Shown piece after piece: positions 51,005-59,579 of a stretch of DNA of 64,000 bases. Numbering within the stretch: position 1 is the stretch's first letter; every line of letters starts with the position of its first letter. Location: assembly GCF_014673215.1 (NCBI RefSeq), contig NZ_JACWMS010000006.1, forward strand, positions 186,001 through 250,000. Direction: 5' to 3'. The notes under the pieces are model-generated. The model was not told the DNA's origin and did no database searches. It worked only from the letters and a program-made list of their open reading frames with translations. Source of the DNA: Gordonia hankookensis (GTDB lineage Bacteria; Actinomycetota; Actinomycetes; Mycobacteriales; Mycobacteriaceae). The position numbers were made by a program, and so were the translations under genes.

Positions 51005-51679
51005 TCATGGTGTGTACGTGGATGCCGACGTCGGTTGATCGGCGCGCCGATCGGACGTGGTCCGCATCTTGACCGTCGTCGCCAACCCCACGCCGAGGAG
51101 CACGAGGTACAGCGGGAACGCCGCTTCGGCGACGGTCCAGGTCTGAAGACTCAGCACGGTGATGGTGCCGTTGAGCGCCGTGCACACGTACACCGTCGAA
51201 CGTTCGGTGTCTGGGCGGCGCCAGGCTTTCAGGATTGTCGGGATTCCGCCGATCGCATCCGCGGCGAGGGCGGCGAGAACGGCCAGCAACGGGTTGTCGA
51301 AGGTCAGCCACAGGACCAGGGCAAGTACCGAGACCGCGCCGCAGGACAGGTCGAAAGTTGTTATCTGCCAATAGCTCGAACGATTGGCGAATGATGCCGC
51401 AAGGATGACGAAGGGTCCGAGACCGATCGCGAGGGTCGAGATGGCGGGCAGGCCGACGCCGTCGTGGAGCTGGGCGAAGAAGGCGATCATCGGCGCGGCG
51501 CCCCACAGAAACCACGACACCCTGTTCGGTCGAACGCGACCGCGGACGGCGAGGATGGCGTAGCTGATGCTCCCGACCATCGAGAACGCGGCTCCGAGGA
51601 GCACGAACCGCGGATCAATCACCGAGTGCCCCCACTGCTTGTCCACCTCTCTCTGGGGATGCGAGTAGTCATACTGCAA
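51005..51679 (-). CDS. Integral membrane protein, SemiSWEET/PQ-loop-like
   Basis: A 224-residue protein with about seven hydrophobic segments, beginning FVLLGAAFSMVGSISYAILA, with PNRVSWFLWGAAPMIAFFAQ (a PQ-loop-like Pro before an aromatic/Trp motif), GPFVILAASFANRSSYWQIT, VLALVLWLTFDNPLLAVLAA and LALAADAIGGIPTILKAW. This double pattern suits SemiSWEET-type or related actinobacterial membrane proteins; transport is not shown. The start may be ATG 51679 or one of several later GTGs (51646 or nearby); the first transmembrane helix is intact in all. Confidence 0.65.
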   Translation of the reverse strand: MQYDYSHPQREVDKQWGHSVIDPRFVLLGAAFSMVGSISYAILAVRGRVRPNRVSWFLWGAAPMIAFFAQLHDGVGLPAISTLAIGLGPFVILAASFANRSSYWQITTFDLSCGAVSVLALVLWLTFDNPLLAVLAALAADAIGGIPTILKAWRRPDTERSTVYVCTALNGTITVLSLQTWTVAEAAFPLYLVLLGVGLATTVKMRTTSDRRADQPTSASTYTP

Positions 51680-51680
51680 A

Positions 51681-51721
51681 CGCGTCGGCCCACCCGAGGC
51701 TTCCCCGGGTGGGCCGACGCG
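51681..51721 (-). terminator. Terminator after the MFS fusion gene
   Basis: CGCGTCGGCCCACCCG (51681-51696) pairs perfectly over 16 bp with 51706-51721 around a 9-nt loop, 24 bp after the MFS gene stop. It also lies just upstream of the next gene on the same strand, isolating it from the MFS transcript. Confidence 0.75.
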
Positions 51722-51744
51722 GTTCGCGAGTCGTTGCTACCCCG

Positions 51745-54129
51745 TCACGGCACCGCCGGATCCTTACCGAAGCCCAATCCGATGTCGGCGGTGTTGCGTT
51801 GGCCGGCAACCACATTGACCTGCACCGCGGCCGGCTCGTACATGCTGGCGACCACGGTGAACAGCCCTTCGGTCAGCCCCTCGATGCGGTAGCGGCCGTC
51901 GGAGTCGGTGGTCACCGAGGCGACGATCGTCTGATCGGGACCGATCGCCGACACCGTCGCACCCTCGAGCGGAGAGCCGTCGGTGGTGCGTACCGAACCC
52001 TGCATACCGCTGGTGGCGACCAGCAGGATGTCGACGGCTTCGGTGGTCCGGCCGGCGGAGTCGACCGTCACCAGTTGACTGGCCGGCTGATAGCCGGGTG
52101 CCGATGCGGTGACCGCGACGGTGTCGCCCGCCGAGAGTCCGGCGATCGTGAAGTACCCATCGGAATCCGCGTGTGCCTGTGTCACCACGGCGCCGGATTG
52201 GTCCGTGACGATCAGGTTGGCGGCGAGTGGGCGCGCGCCGTCGCGGACTCGTCCGCGCAGCACAGAGCCGCCGGCCAGGGTGAAGTCGCGGCGGAACACC
52301 GCGTCGCCGACGACCGATACCGTCATGGCCCTGGGCGAGCGGCCCGGCGCCGTGGCGATGACGGTGTATGTGCCGTCGGCGATGTCGTGCGCGGTGTAGG
52401 TGCCGTCGGCGTGCACCGCAGTGGTCCCCGCCTGGTGGCCGCGGGTGTCGGTGACGGTGATCGCGGCTGTCCCCAGGGGCGTGCCATCGTCGGCGGTGAT
52501 CCGCCCGGCGATGCGCGGGCGGTCATCTCGTGATGCGACCTCACCTGTGGAGTCGAGTCGATGACGGGCACCGCTGATGGGTGCTTCGTCGACCGGCTTC
52601 GGCGTCTCCACCGCGACGGTGTCCTCGTCGACCGGCCGGGTCTCGTCGGCGCCCGCACCGGCACCGGCGCGACGGTGCTTGATCGGGATGAACAGAGTGA
52701 TCGCCACACCGACGAAGGCGGCGATCGCACCGATCACGAAGCACCACTTGAATGCCGTGTGGCTCGGCACCTCGGCGGGTCCGTAGGCCACCGTGGAGCT
52801 GGTCAGCACCAGTGCCATGACGGCCGATGCACTGGTGGTGCCGACCGACCGCATCAGACCGTTGAGACCGACTGCGGCGCCGGCCTCGGTCATCGGCACC
52901 GCGCCCATGATGAGGGTCGGCATGGCGGCATAGCCGATGCCGACGCCCGCCGAGCAGATCACCGCCGCGACGGCCAGCTGCCATGGCGCATCCATCAGCA
53001 TGGACGCCACGAGATAGCCGAGGCCGAGGACGGTCGCGCCGATCGCGAGAGTGAACTTGGCGCCGATGTTGTTGATCAGCGTGGCCGAGACGGGCGCGAA
53101 CACCAGCATCATCAGACCGCCCGGTGCCATCCACAGGCCGGCGGCCAACAGGGTCTGTCCGAGGCCGCCCATCGCCTCGGGGATCTCGAGCAGCTGAGGC
53201 ACGACGATCATCTGCGCCATCATTCCGAAACCGATGGCGATCGCCCCGATGTTGGTCAGCAGCACCGCCGGACGGGCCGTGGTCCGCAGATCGACCAGAG
53301 GCTCGGAGTGACGCAGCTCGAACATGCCCCAGACGAGCAGCACGGCGATCCCGCCGAACATCATGCCGAGCGTGGTGCCCGAGCTCCAGCCCCAGTCGTT
53401 GCCCTTGGAGACGGCGATCAACACGCCGGACAGGCCGATGGCCAGACCGACGGCGCCGACGACGTCGAAGCGTCCGCCTGAGGTGCCGTCCTCGACGTGG
53501 GGAACCAGCAACGTGACGAGCGCCGCGACGATGACGGCGAGTCCGGTCGACACCCAGAACAGGGCGTGCCAATCCCATTGCTGCGCCACCCACGCGGCCA
53601 GCGGCAGCCCGATCGCGCCGCCGACGCCCATGGTCGCGCTCATCGCGGAGACCGCCATCGACGTCAGGCGTGGTGGTGTCACCTCGCGCATGAGGCTGAT
53701 GCCGAGGGGGATGAAGCCCATCGCGAGACCCTGGACGGCGCGTCCGACGATCATCGGGATGAGCTCCGAGCTCAGTGCGCACACCAGCGAGCCGGCAATC
53801 AGCAGGACAGCGCTGGCCAGGATGATGCGCTTCTTGCCGAACATGTCGCCGAGACGGCCGGAGATCGGCATCGCGATGGCAGCGGCCAGCAGCGTGGCGG
53901 TGACGACCCACGAGGCATTCGAGATCGACGTGTTCAGCAGAGTCGGGAGTTCCGGCTGGATCGGCACGATCAGCGTCTGCATGAGCGACGCGACCAGGCC
54001 GCCGAAACACAGCACGATGACGACCGCGATGGCGGCACCGGTGTGGTTGCCGTCGGTCAGTTCGGTGTCCACCGGCACGATTTCGGTCTCGTTCGTGGAC
54101 GGTGTATCGCGCGTTGGCGTAGTGGTCAT
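51745..54129 (-). CDS. MFS drug exporter (DHA2 type) fused to three carboxypeptidase-regulatory-like domains
   Basis: A 794-residue fusion. Residues 35-510 form a 14-helix DHA2-type exporter: LPTLLNTSISNASWVVTATL, GRLGDMFGKKRIILAS (motif A), GLPLAAWVAQQWDWHALFWV (motif C region). After a charged linker (about 511-535), three repeats of a beta-sandwich follow at about 540-620, 625-705 and 710-790, each with the CarboxypepD_reg pattern, for example ADDGTPLGTAAITVTDTRGH, AHADSDGYFTIAGLSAGDTV, SVTTDSDGRYRIEGLTEGLF. The tail would face the cytoplasm if helix count is even. AAGGAGGG precedes ATG 54129. The divergent MarR-type gene probably represses it at a shared palindrome. Confidence 0.87.
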   Translation of the reverse strand: MTTTPTRDTPSTNETEIVPVDTELTDGNHTGAAIAVVIVLCFGGLVASLMQTLIVPIQPELPTLLNTSISNASWVVTATLLAAAIAMPISGRLGDMFGKKRIILASAVLLIAGSLVCALSSELIPMIVGRAVQGLAMGFIPLGISLMREVTPPRLTSMAVSAMSATMGVGGAIGLPLAAWVAQQWDWHALFWVSTGLAVIVAALVTLLVPHVEDGTSGGRFDVVGAVGLAIGLSGVLIAVSKGNDWGWSSGTTLGMMFGGIAVLLVWGMFELRHSEPLVDLRTTARPAVLLTNIGAIAIGFGMMAQMIVVPQLLEIPEAMGGLGQTLLAAGLWMAPGGLMMLVFAPVSATLINNIGAKFTLAIGATVLGLGYLVASMLMDAPWQLAVAAVICSAGVGIGYAAMPTLIMGAVPMTEAGAAVGLNGLMRSVGTTSASAVMALVLTSSTVAYGPAEVPSHTAFKWCFVIGAIAAFVGVAITLFIPIKHRRAGAGAGADETRPVDEDTVAVETPKPVDEAPISGARHRLDSTGEVASRDDRPRIAGRITADDGTPLGTAAITVTDTRGHQAGTTAVHADGTYTAHDIADGTYTVIATAPGRSPRAMTVSVVGDAVFRRDFTLAGGSVLRGRVRDGARPLAANLIVTDQSGAVVTQAHADSDGYFTIAGLSAGDTVAVTASAPGYQPASQLVTVDSAGRTTEAVDILLVATSGMQGSVRTTDGSPLEGATVSAIGPDQTIVASVTTDSDGRYRIEGLTEGLFTVVASMYEPAAVQVNVVAGQRNTADIGLGFGKDPAVP

Positions 54130-54150
54130 AAGGGACAACCCTCCTTCGAG

Positions 54151-54180
54151 ATGTGTACCCTACATATGTATGGTGCACAT
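54151..54180. promoter_or_regulatory. 30-bp palindromic operator between the MFS and MarR genes
   Basis: Centre TACATATGTA (54161-54170); the two 15-bp halves ATGTGTACCCTACAT and ATGTGCACCATACAT (read inward from each side) agree at 13 positions. It sits 21 bp from the MFS start and upstream of the MarR start, as expected for a shared MarR operator. Confidence 0.7.
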
Positions 54181-54232
54181 GCCAACCCGAGAGTATGTTG
54201 TCCGTGGAAATCGGACGTGGGAGGACATGCGT

Positions 54233-54712
54233 ATGCCCGATGTCGGCGACGATTCGTTCTGGGAGTCACCGGTCTACCGTGACCTGGCCGAAGAGCTGCT
54301 CCGGATGAGTAGGCGGCGCACCAACGTCTTCCCTGGGGCGCGACTGGAGACCTCGGCTTTCGGCATTCTCTGGACGTTGTCCGACGGCCGGGCCCGCACC
54401 CTGCGTGAACTCGGCGAAGAGCTCGACCTCGAACAGTCGACGGTGAACCGACAGGTGAACGCGGCCATCAAACACGGATACCTGGAGAGGTTCGAGGTCA
54501 CAGGTCAACTGAGTCGGCTGATCCGTCCGACAGCGCTGGGCATCGAGGCCTTCGAGCACGACGGCAAGCTGCGTGCCGAACGACTGGTGCGAGTGTTCTC
54601 CGATCTCACACCGGGTGCGCCCGATGCGCTGCTGCACGAGTTGCGCTCCTTCAACGATGCCTACGAGCGGACCATTGCTCGTCAGCACCAGCAGGAGCAC
54701 GCCGCTCGGTGA
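54233..54712 (+). CDS. MarR-family regulator
   Basis: A 159-residue winged-helix regulator. Helix 1 is SPVYRDLAEELLRMSRRRTN; the HTH is RTLRELGEELDLEQSTVNRQ, followed by VNAAIKHGYLERFEVTGQLS and the wing RLIRPTALGIEAF, with the dimer helix ALLHELRSFNDAYERTIARQ. ATG 54233 is chosen because GGGAGG lies eight bases before it; ATGs at 54227 and 54179 are possible. It is divergent from the MFS fusion with a 30-bp palindrome between, which predicts drug-responsive derepression of the exporter. Confidence 0.85.
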   Translation: MPDVGDDSFWESPVYRDLAEELLRMSRRRTNVFPGARLETSAFGILWTLSDGRARTLRELGEELDLEQSTVNRQVNAAIKHGYLERFEVTGQLSRLIRPTALGIEAFEHDGKLRAERLVRVFSDLTPGAPDALLHELRSFNDAYERTIARQHQQEHAAR

Positions 54713-54788
54713 GACACCGGAGACGGTGACGCAACGTATGGTCGGCAACGGACTGGGTCGACCGCAACCGATAGAAGGACGGAAACTC

Positions 54789-55619
54789 GTGGCAAACCAA
54801 CGGACCATCGTGATCACCGGGGCGAGTGACGGGATCGGCGCAGTCGCTGCGCGGGAACTCGCCGGACCTGATGTCGACCTCGTCGTCGTGGGCCGTTCGG
54901 CTGAGAAGACCAAGGCAGTGGCCGGCGAGACCGGTGCCACCCCGTTCGTCGCGGACTTCGCGAAGCTCGACGACGTCCGGCGTCTCGCCGACGAGATCCG
55001 GGAACGCGTGGGCACGATCGATGTGCTGCTCAACAATGCCGGCGGTACGTTCGACCCGAAGAAGCGGACCGCGGACGGTCACGAACCGAACTTCCAGATC
55101 AATCATCTGGGTGGGTTCCTGCTGACCAACCTGCTGCGCGACAAGCTCTCTGCCGACGGTGGTGCGCTGGTGGTGAACACCGCGAGTATCGGCAATCTCG
55201 CAGGCAAGGTCGATCTCGACGATCTGGATTTCCAGCGTCGGCGCGCGCTGGAATTGCGGTGCTACGGGACGAGCAAGCTGGAGAACATCCTGTTCACCCG
55301 AGGTATCGCCGAGCGCTGGAAGGATGACGGAATCATCTCCGCTGCAGTGCATCCCGGACCCGTGGCGTCCAGCTTCGGGCGGGACTCCTTCTTCGTGGGG
55401 CTGCTCTATCGCACGCCGCTGAAGAAGGTCGCCACCATCACACCCGAGAAGGGTGCCGAACCGTTGGTCGCGCTGGCGAACCGTGGCACCGATCCCACGA
55501 TCAACGGCGTGTATTTCAGCCGCCACAAGGCCAATGGTCCGCAGAACTCCCAGGCGCACAAGCAGGAACTCATCGATGGGCTGTGGCAGGCGTCCGAGCG
55601 GCTGGTCGGGATCGCCTAG
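54789..55619 (+). CDS. Short-chain dehydrogenase
   Basis: A 276-residue SDR with cofactor motif IVITGASDGIGAVAARELAG, GRSAEK after the second strand (NADP preference), LLNNAGGTFDPKKRTADGHE, a Ser in NTASIGNLAG and the active site CYGTSKLENILFTRG. The longer C terminus matches the retinol-dehydrogenase-like branch. GTG 54789 has AAGGACGGAA upstream. It follows the MarR gene on the same strand by 76 bp and might share its transcript. Substrate unknown. Confidence 0.83.
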   Translation: MANQRTIVITGASDGIGAVAARELAGPDVDLVVVGRSAEKTKAVAGETGATPFVADFAKLDDVRRLADEIRERVGTIDVLLNNAGGTFDPKKRTADGHEPNFQINHLGGFLLTNLLRDKLSADGGALVVNTASIGNLAGKVDLDDLDFQRRRALELRCYGTSKLENILFTRGIAERWKDDGIISAAVHPGPVASSFGRDSFFVGLLYRTPLKKVATITPEKGAEPLVALANRGTDPTINGVYFSRHKANGPQNSQAHKQELIDGLWQASERLVGIA

Positions 55620-55655
55620 GCGCCACGCGCCCAACCGGTCTGGCCATGACGACCG

Positions 55656-56510
55656 TCAGATGGTGGCCACCAGAAGATCTTCGCCGCTCGACGGTCGCGG
55701 ACAGTCGGTCCGGCCGGCGAGATAGCGTTCACCGAGCGATGACCCGGTCACCTGCCGAATGTTCGTGAGACCGGCATCACGGGCAAGCGTCGCGACTTCG
55801 GCAGGCGTGTAGAAGCTGACGAACGGTGTCCCGGATGCCTTGGCGCCCTCTTCGCTGGTCTTCAGGCCGGATCGGTCGGCGTCCTCGACCAGGTCGGTGG
55901 GCAACAGGTAGGTCATCACCAGCGTCGATCCGGGCGCGAGCCGTGCGGCCTGCCGCAGTGTCACGGCTGTTGCTTCCCTGGACAGGTAGTGGGAGACACC
56001 CGTGGACACCACGACCGCGGGTCGGCTCGGATCGAATCCGGCGCTCGCCAGCCTCGCCCACCAGCTCTCGCCATCCTCGAAATCGACTGGGACAAGGTGT
56101 AACCAGTCGGGTATCCCGTATCCGAGTTCGACGAGGCGCCTGCGTTTCCACGCCTGAGGGCCCGGCTGATCGACTTCGAAGACCTGCAGCCGTGCGCCTA
56201 CGTCGGACCTGCGCTGGGCGAAGGTGTCCAGGCCGGCGCCCAGGATGACATATTGGCTCACGCCGCGGGCCTCCTGCTCGATCACCAGATCCTCGATGAA
56301 TCGGGCCCGGTCCACGATGGCCACTCGGAATCCGCTGGTGGCCTCCGGATCCATGTCCGGACGATCACGCCAATCATCCTCGGGTGCCAGGAGTTTCAGT
56401 CCGACCTCATCCGACAGCACATGCGGCGGCGGATCCACCTGGACATGCATTGCACGCCACAGGGCCACGCGTTCGGCCGTGCTCTCCGGCGCCTCGACCT
56501 GTTCGGTCAC
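55656..56510 (-). CDS. SAM-dependent methyltransferase of the PPM/Omt (LCMT-like) family
   Basis: A 284-residue class I methyltransferase. RARFIEDLVIEQEARGVSQY, then VILGAGLDTFAQRRSD and LQVFEVDQPGPQAWKRRRL, are the motif I and acidic-loop signatures of the leucine-carboxyl/polyketide O-methyltransferase group common in mycobacteria. RPAVVVSTGVSHYLSREATA corresponds to motif IV. GTG 56510 is chosen because CGGGAG precedes it and because the frame upstream overlaps the toxin gene. Substrate unknown. Confidence 0.8.
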   Translation of the reverse strand: MTEQVEAPESTAERVALWRAMHVQVDPPPHVLSDEVGLKLLAPEDDWRDRPDMDPEATSGFRVAIVDRARFIEDLVIEQEARGVSQYVILGAGLDTFAQRRSDVGARLQVFEVDQPGPQAWKRRRLVELGYGIPDWLHLVPVDFEDGESWWARLASAGFDPSRPAVVVSTGVSHYLSREATAVTLRQAARLAPGSTLVMTYLLPTDLVEDADRSGLKTSEEGAKASGTPFVSFYTPAEVATLARDAGLTNIRQVTGSSLGERYLAGRTDCPRPSSGEDLLVATI

Positions 56511-56544
56511 GATGGTGATCTCCCGTCTGTTGTCGACAAATACC

Positions 56545-57117
56545 TCAACCGCCCCTTCGGAGTTCGGTGGGCGCCCACTCTGGCCACCTGCTGGCGCCGA
56601 CCAGCACACCTGCGGTGAACTCCGCCACGATGGTGGGGGCCGGGCCGAGTGCGCTGTTGTAGACGGTCGATTCGTCGGCACGATGGATCGCCTCGACCGC
56701 GAGTGGCCACAGTCGATGGAAGCGGGCGCGGATCTTGTTCTCGGGAACGGAATGTCCGCCCGAGGCCGCTCGGTGGGCGACCCGAAGCACCGCGATGGAT
56801 TCGGGCACGATCAGGACGTGGAGTACGACGAAGTATCCGGCGTCCTGTGCGCGGTCGATCAGGTCGAGTTTCGATTCGTGCGAGAAGACGGTCTCGGCGA
56901 TGAACGAGCGCCCATCGGCGATCAGGCGGTCACGGGTGTCCGCGGCGATTCGGGCCGCGTCATACGAGCGTGCCTCGGCCTCGGCCGGCCAGCGTTGCCG
57001 TGCGATCGAGTCCGCGTTGACAAACACGCTCGACGGCAACAGCGGGGCGAGGGTGTACTCGACGAACGTCGACTTGCCCGAGCCGTTCGGGCCGATGACC
57101 AGATCGAGACGTCTCAC
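56545..57117 (-). CDS. Zeta-toxin-like P-loop kinase
   Basis: A 190-residue protein with a single nucleotide-binding module: Walker A VIGPNGSGKSTFVEY at residues 7-21, FVNADSIARQRWP (substrate Asp), SFIAETVFSHESKLDLIDRA (the zeta-type ET segment), and VPENKIRARFHRLWPLAVEA near the C terminus, where zeta toxins have the R-x5-R motif. Zeta/PezT toxins phosphorylate UDP-N-acetylglucosamine and block wall synthesis; many shorter homologues target other metabolites. The ATG overlaps the upstream antitoxin-like gene stop in ATGA. Toxicity is inferred from family and arrangement. Confidence 0.8.
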   Translation of the reverse strand: MRRLDLVIGPNGSGKSTFVEYTLAPLLPSSVFVNADSIARQRWPAEAEARSYDAARIAADTRDRLIADGRSFIAETVFSHESKLDLIDRAQDAGYFVVLHVLIVPESIAVLRVAHRAASGGHSVPENKIRARFHRLWPLAVEAIHRADESTVYNSALGPAPTIVAEFTAGVLVGASRWPEWAPTELRRGG

Positions 57118-57500
57118 TCGACGTCGAGCACGTGGGTCGTTCCGTCTGGTCGGTATTCGACGATGCGGCCGTCCTCGTCGAGTGAGACGGTCGTGACACC
57201 CCGTTCGGTGAGCTCGTGTCGGTAGTCGGCCGCTGCCAGACTCTCGCTCACCAGGGCCCGGACCTGGGCGTTGAACGCGCGGCCCTCGTCAGGTGTGAGG
57301 TCGGTGGTCGCCACCGTGCCTGCGAGTGCGTCCTGCACCCGCCGCAGCGACGCGGACTCGTGGGTGGTGAGTGCCCGGCCGACGCGCGCCCAGTACTCGA
57401 GTTGTTGGCGGCCGGTTCGCTGTTGTCGACGCCCTTCGGCGATCGCACTGTCGACGAGGTCGGCGTCGACGCGGGTGACCTTGTCCGCGGCTCTGGTCAT
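57114..57500 (-). CDS. ParD-like antitoxin of the zeta-type module
   Basis: A 128-residue protein. The first 50 residues have the ParD-like ribbon-helix-helix pattern (KVTRVDADLVDSAIAEGRRQ followed by QRTGRQQLEYWARVGRALTT), and the C-terminal half includes FNAQVRALVSESLAAADYRH and VSLDEDGRIVEYRPDGT, which resembles the acidic end that caps a partner kinase. It is translated first and overlaps the toxin gene. Three TGTAGCA half-sites upstream are likely operators for self-repression. The pairing with a zeta-like kinase, rather than the usual epsilon antitoxin, is seen in actinobacteria. Confidence 0.78.
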   Translation of the reverse strand: MTRAADKVTRVDADLVDSAIAEGRRQQRTGRQQLEYWARVGRALTTHESASLRRVQDALAGTVATTDLTPDEGRAFNAQVRALVSESLAAADYRHELTERGVTTVSLDEDGRIVEYRPDGTTHVLDVE

Positions 57501-57529
57501 GGCAAGCCCATCTGTGGCACGGTGCGAGC

Positions 57530-57566
57530 TGTAGCAGGGTGAAACCCAGTGTAGCAGGTTGCTACA
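57530..57566. promoter_or_regulatory. Operator repeats of the toxin-antitoxin module
   Basis: TGTAGCA at 57530-57536 and 57550-57556 (20 bp apart), and the inverted TGCTACA at 57560-57566. The last two form a TGTAGCA-GGT-TGCTACA palindrome. Position upstream of the antitoxin fits autoregulation by an RHH protein. Confidence 0.6.
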
Positions 57567-57572
57567 GGCCGG

Positions 57573-58721
57573 TCAGGCGGGTGTTCGCCCGACGATGGCC
57601 GCCATCGAGTCCGCGGACTTCAGCCCGGTGCCGGTCAGGACGACGACCGTCGTGTCGCCGGGTCCGATGGTGCCGTCGGTCAGGAAGCGATCGAGCGCGG
57701 CCGCCGCGACCGCGCTCGTCGGTTCCGCGTAGAGGCCCCGTGCGGTCAGTGCCGCCACGGCCGCCCGGATCTCGGCGTCGGAGACGGCGACGGCCGACCC
57801 GCCCGAGTCGACCACTGCGGCAACTGCTTCGTCGAGTCGAATCGGCCGCGCGATGGATGCGCCCTCGGCAATCGTGGGCTCTCGGGGCCCATGGCTTTCC
57901 GGGTCGATGCCGTTGACTCCATCGGCGATGGTCGCCCAGTGCTCGGGCTGTCCGACGAGGAGTCGCGGGAGCCGGTCGATCTGCCCGGCTTCGAGCAGCT
58001 CGCGGAAGGCGATGTCGCAGCCGAGGATGTTGCTGCCGGCGCCGGCGACCAGCACCACGTTGTCGGGTGCGGTGAAGCCGAGTTGTTCCCACATCTCATA
58101 GGCGATGGTCTTGGTGCCCTGCAGGAAGAAGGGATGCCAGTTGTGGCTCGCGTACGGGATCGTCGTGGATTGCCGGATGGCCTCGTCGGAGACCTGGTCG
58201 CGAGTTCCGGGCACGAGCTCGATCTCCGCGCCAAAGGCGCGTGCCTGCAGTATCTTTGCCGGCGAGGTTGCCGCGGGGACGATGACCTTGGCGTGGATGC
58301 CGGCGGCGGCCGCATAGCAGGCCACGGCCGATCCGCCGTTGCCCGAGCTGTCCTCGAGGACGTGAAACACCCCCTGGCTGTGCAGGTGCGACATCATCAC
58401 CGACACCCCTCGGTCCTTGAAACTCGAGGTGGGATTGAACCATTCGAGCTTGAACCGGATGTCGCCGTGACCCCACGGGAGGGAAACGAGTGGCGTCCAG
58501 CCCTCACCCAGACTGACCCGGACGCTGGGGTCGACGGGCAGAACTGCACGGTAACGCCACAGTGATCGCTCGGCGGCGTCGATCTCGTTCGGGGTCAGTC
58601 CGATGATCGGGCTCACCGTCAGCGGTGCGCCATCGTCGCCGCGCCATCGGCGGTCGGTGAGCGGATGCGTTGTACCCGAACGCTCCACCAACACGGCGTC
58701 GGCGAATGCCGGCGTCGTCAT
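57573..58721 (-). CDS. PLP-dependent threonine synthase-like lyase
   Basis: A 382-residue fold-type II PLP enzyme. The Schiff-base Lys is Lys102 in NPTSSFKDRGVSVMM, the phosphate-binding Asn/Gly loop is DSSGNGGSAVACYAAAAGI, and VVLVAGAGSNILGCDIAFRE provides the second phosphate motif. The N-terminal zinc-less start (SLWRYRAVLPVDPSVRVSLG, EGWTPLV) resembles threonine synthase and its relatives (diaminopropionate lyase, cysteate synthase). The actual reaction is uncertain. The ATG overlaps the upstream SDR stop (ATGA). Confidence 0.82.
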   Translation of the reverse strand: MTTPAFADAVLVERSGTTHPLTDRRWRGDDGAPLTVSPIIGLTPNEIDAAERSLWRYRAVLPVDPSVRVSLGEGWTPLVSLPWGHGDIRFKLEWFNPTSSFKDRGVSVMMSHLHSQGVFHVLEDSSGNGGSAVACYAAAAGIHAKVIVPAATSPAKILQARAFGAEIELVPGTRDQVSDEAIRQSTTIPYASHNWHPFFLQGTKTIAYEMWEQLGFTAPDNVVLVAGAGSNILGCDIAFRELLEAGQIDRLPRLLVGQPEHWATIADGVNGIDPESHGPREPTIAEGASIARPIRLDEAVAAVVDSGGSAVAVSDAEIRAAVAALTARGLYAEPTSAVAAAALDRFLTDGTIGPGDTTVVVLTGTGLKSADSMAAIVGRTPA

Positions 58722-59548
58722 CCCGCGAAGTCCGTACTCCGGGTCAGCTCATCCCAATTCTCGATGTCGACGGCCAACGCGTCGAGCGAGCCGCGAACGG
58801 CCGCCGCCGCGTCGCTGCCGAGCGGCAGGAAGTACGGCGGATCGGCAGATTCGGCAACTGTGATGAGTGCGGCGGCCGCCTTGGTCGGGTCGCCCGGTTG
58901 GGTGCCGTGCACGGTGTCGTTCTCGATTCGCCGTTTGCCTGCGGTGTCGGCGTAGTCGGCAATGGCGTCGGCCGACTGGGTCAGTGATCGGCCGGCGAAA
59001 TCGGTTCGGAAAGCTCCGGGTTCGACGACGATCGCTCGAATACCCAGCGGAGCAACCTCTCTGCGCAGTGACAAGGTCAACGCCTCGATTGCCGCCTTGA
59101 CCGCCGAGTAGTACCCAGAGCCCGCCGGGGACATCCGGGCACCGATCGACGAGATGTTGATGATGGTGCCGGCGCGGCGCGCCCGCATTCCGGGCAGCAC
59201 GGCTTTGACCGTTCGCGCCGTCCCGAACACATGAGTGTCGAACAGGCGCTGAACCGGCTCGTCTTCACCCTCCTCGACGGCGGCGCGATAGCCGTAGCCC
59301 GCGTTGTTGACGAGGACGTCGACGCCGCCGAAACGTTCGTCGGCAGCGCCGACCGCGGCCGTGACCTGTGAGCTGTCGGTGACGTCGAGGGCGACCGCCA
59401 GGGCGGTGTCCGGATGGCGGTCGACAAGATCCTGAACCTTCGCGACGTCGCGTGCGGTGACGACGGCGTTGTCGCCGTGCTCGAGCACGGCGTCGGCAAG
59501 TGCTCGCCCGAGGCCGGACGAGCAACCGGTGATGAGCCATGTGGTCAT
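58718..59548 (-). CDS. Short-chain dehydrogenase
   Basis: A 276-residue SDR: TWLITGCSSGLGRALADAVL, VTARD (NADP type), LVNNAGYGYRAAVEEGEDEP, a Ser in INISSIGARMSPAGSG and the active site YYSAVKAAIEALTLSL, then EPGAFRTDFAGRSL. This composition is typical of the large actinobacterial group annotated as SDR oxidoreductase with a C-terminal lid. It lies third from the end of the redox operon. Substrate unknown. Confidence 0.85.
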   Translation of the reverse strand: MTTWLITGCSSGLGRALADAVLEHGDNAVVTARDVAKVQDLVDRHPDTALAVALDVTDSSQVTAAVGAADERFGGVDVLVNNAGYGYRAAVEEGEDEPVQRLFDTHVFGTARTVKAVLPGMRARRAGTIINISSIGARMSPAGSGYYSAVKAAIEALTLSLRREVAPLGIRAIVVEPGAFRTDFAGRSLTQSADAIADYADTAGKRRIENDTVHGTQPGDPTKAAAALITVAESADPPYFLPLGSDAAAAVRGSLDALAVDIENWDELTRSTDFAG

Positions 59549-59579
59549 CGAGTTCCCCTTTCCTGCGATCTGATCTCCA

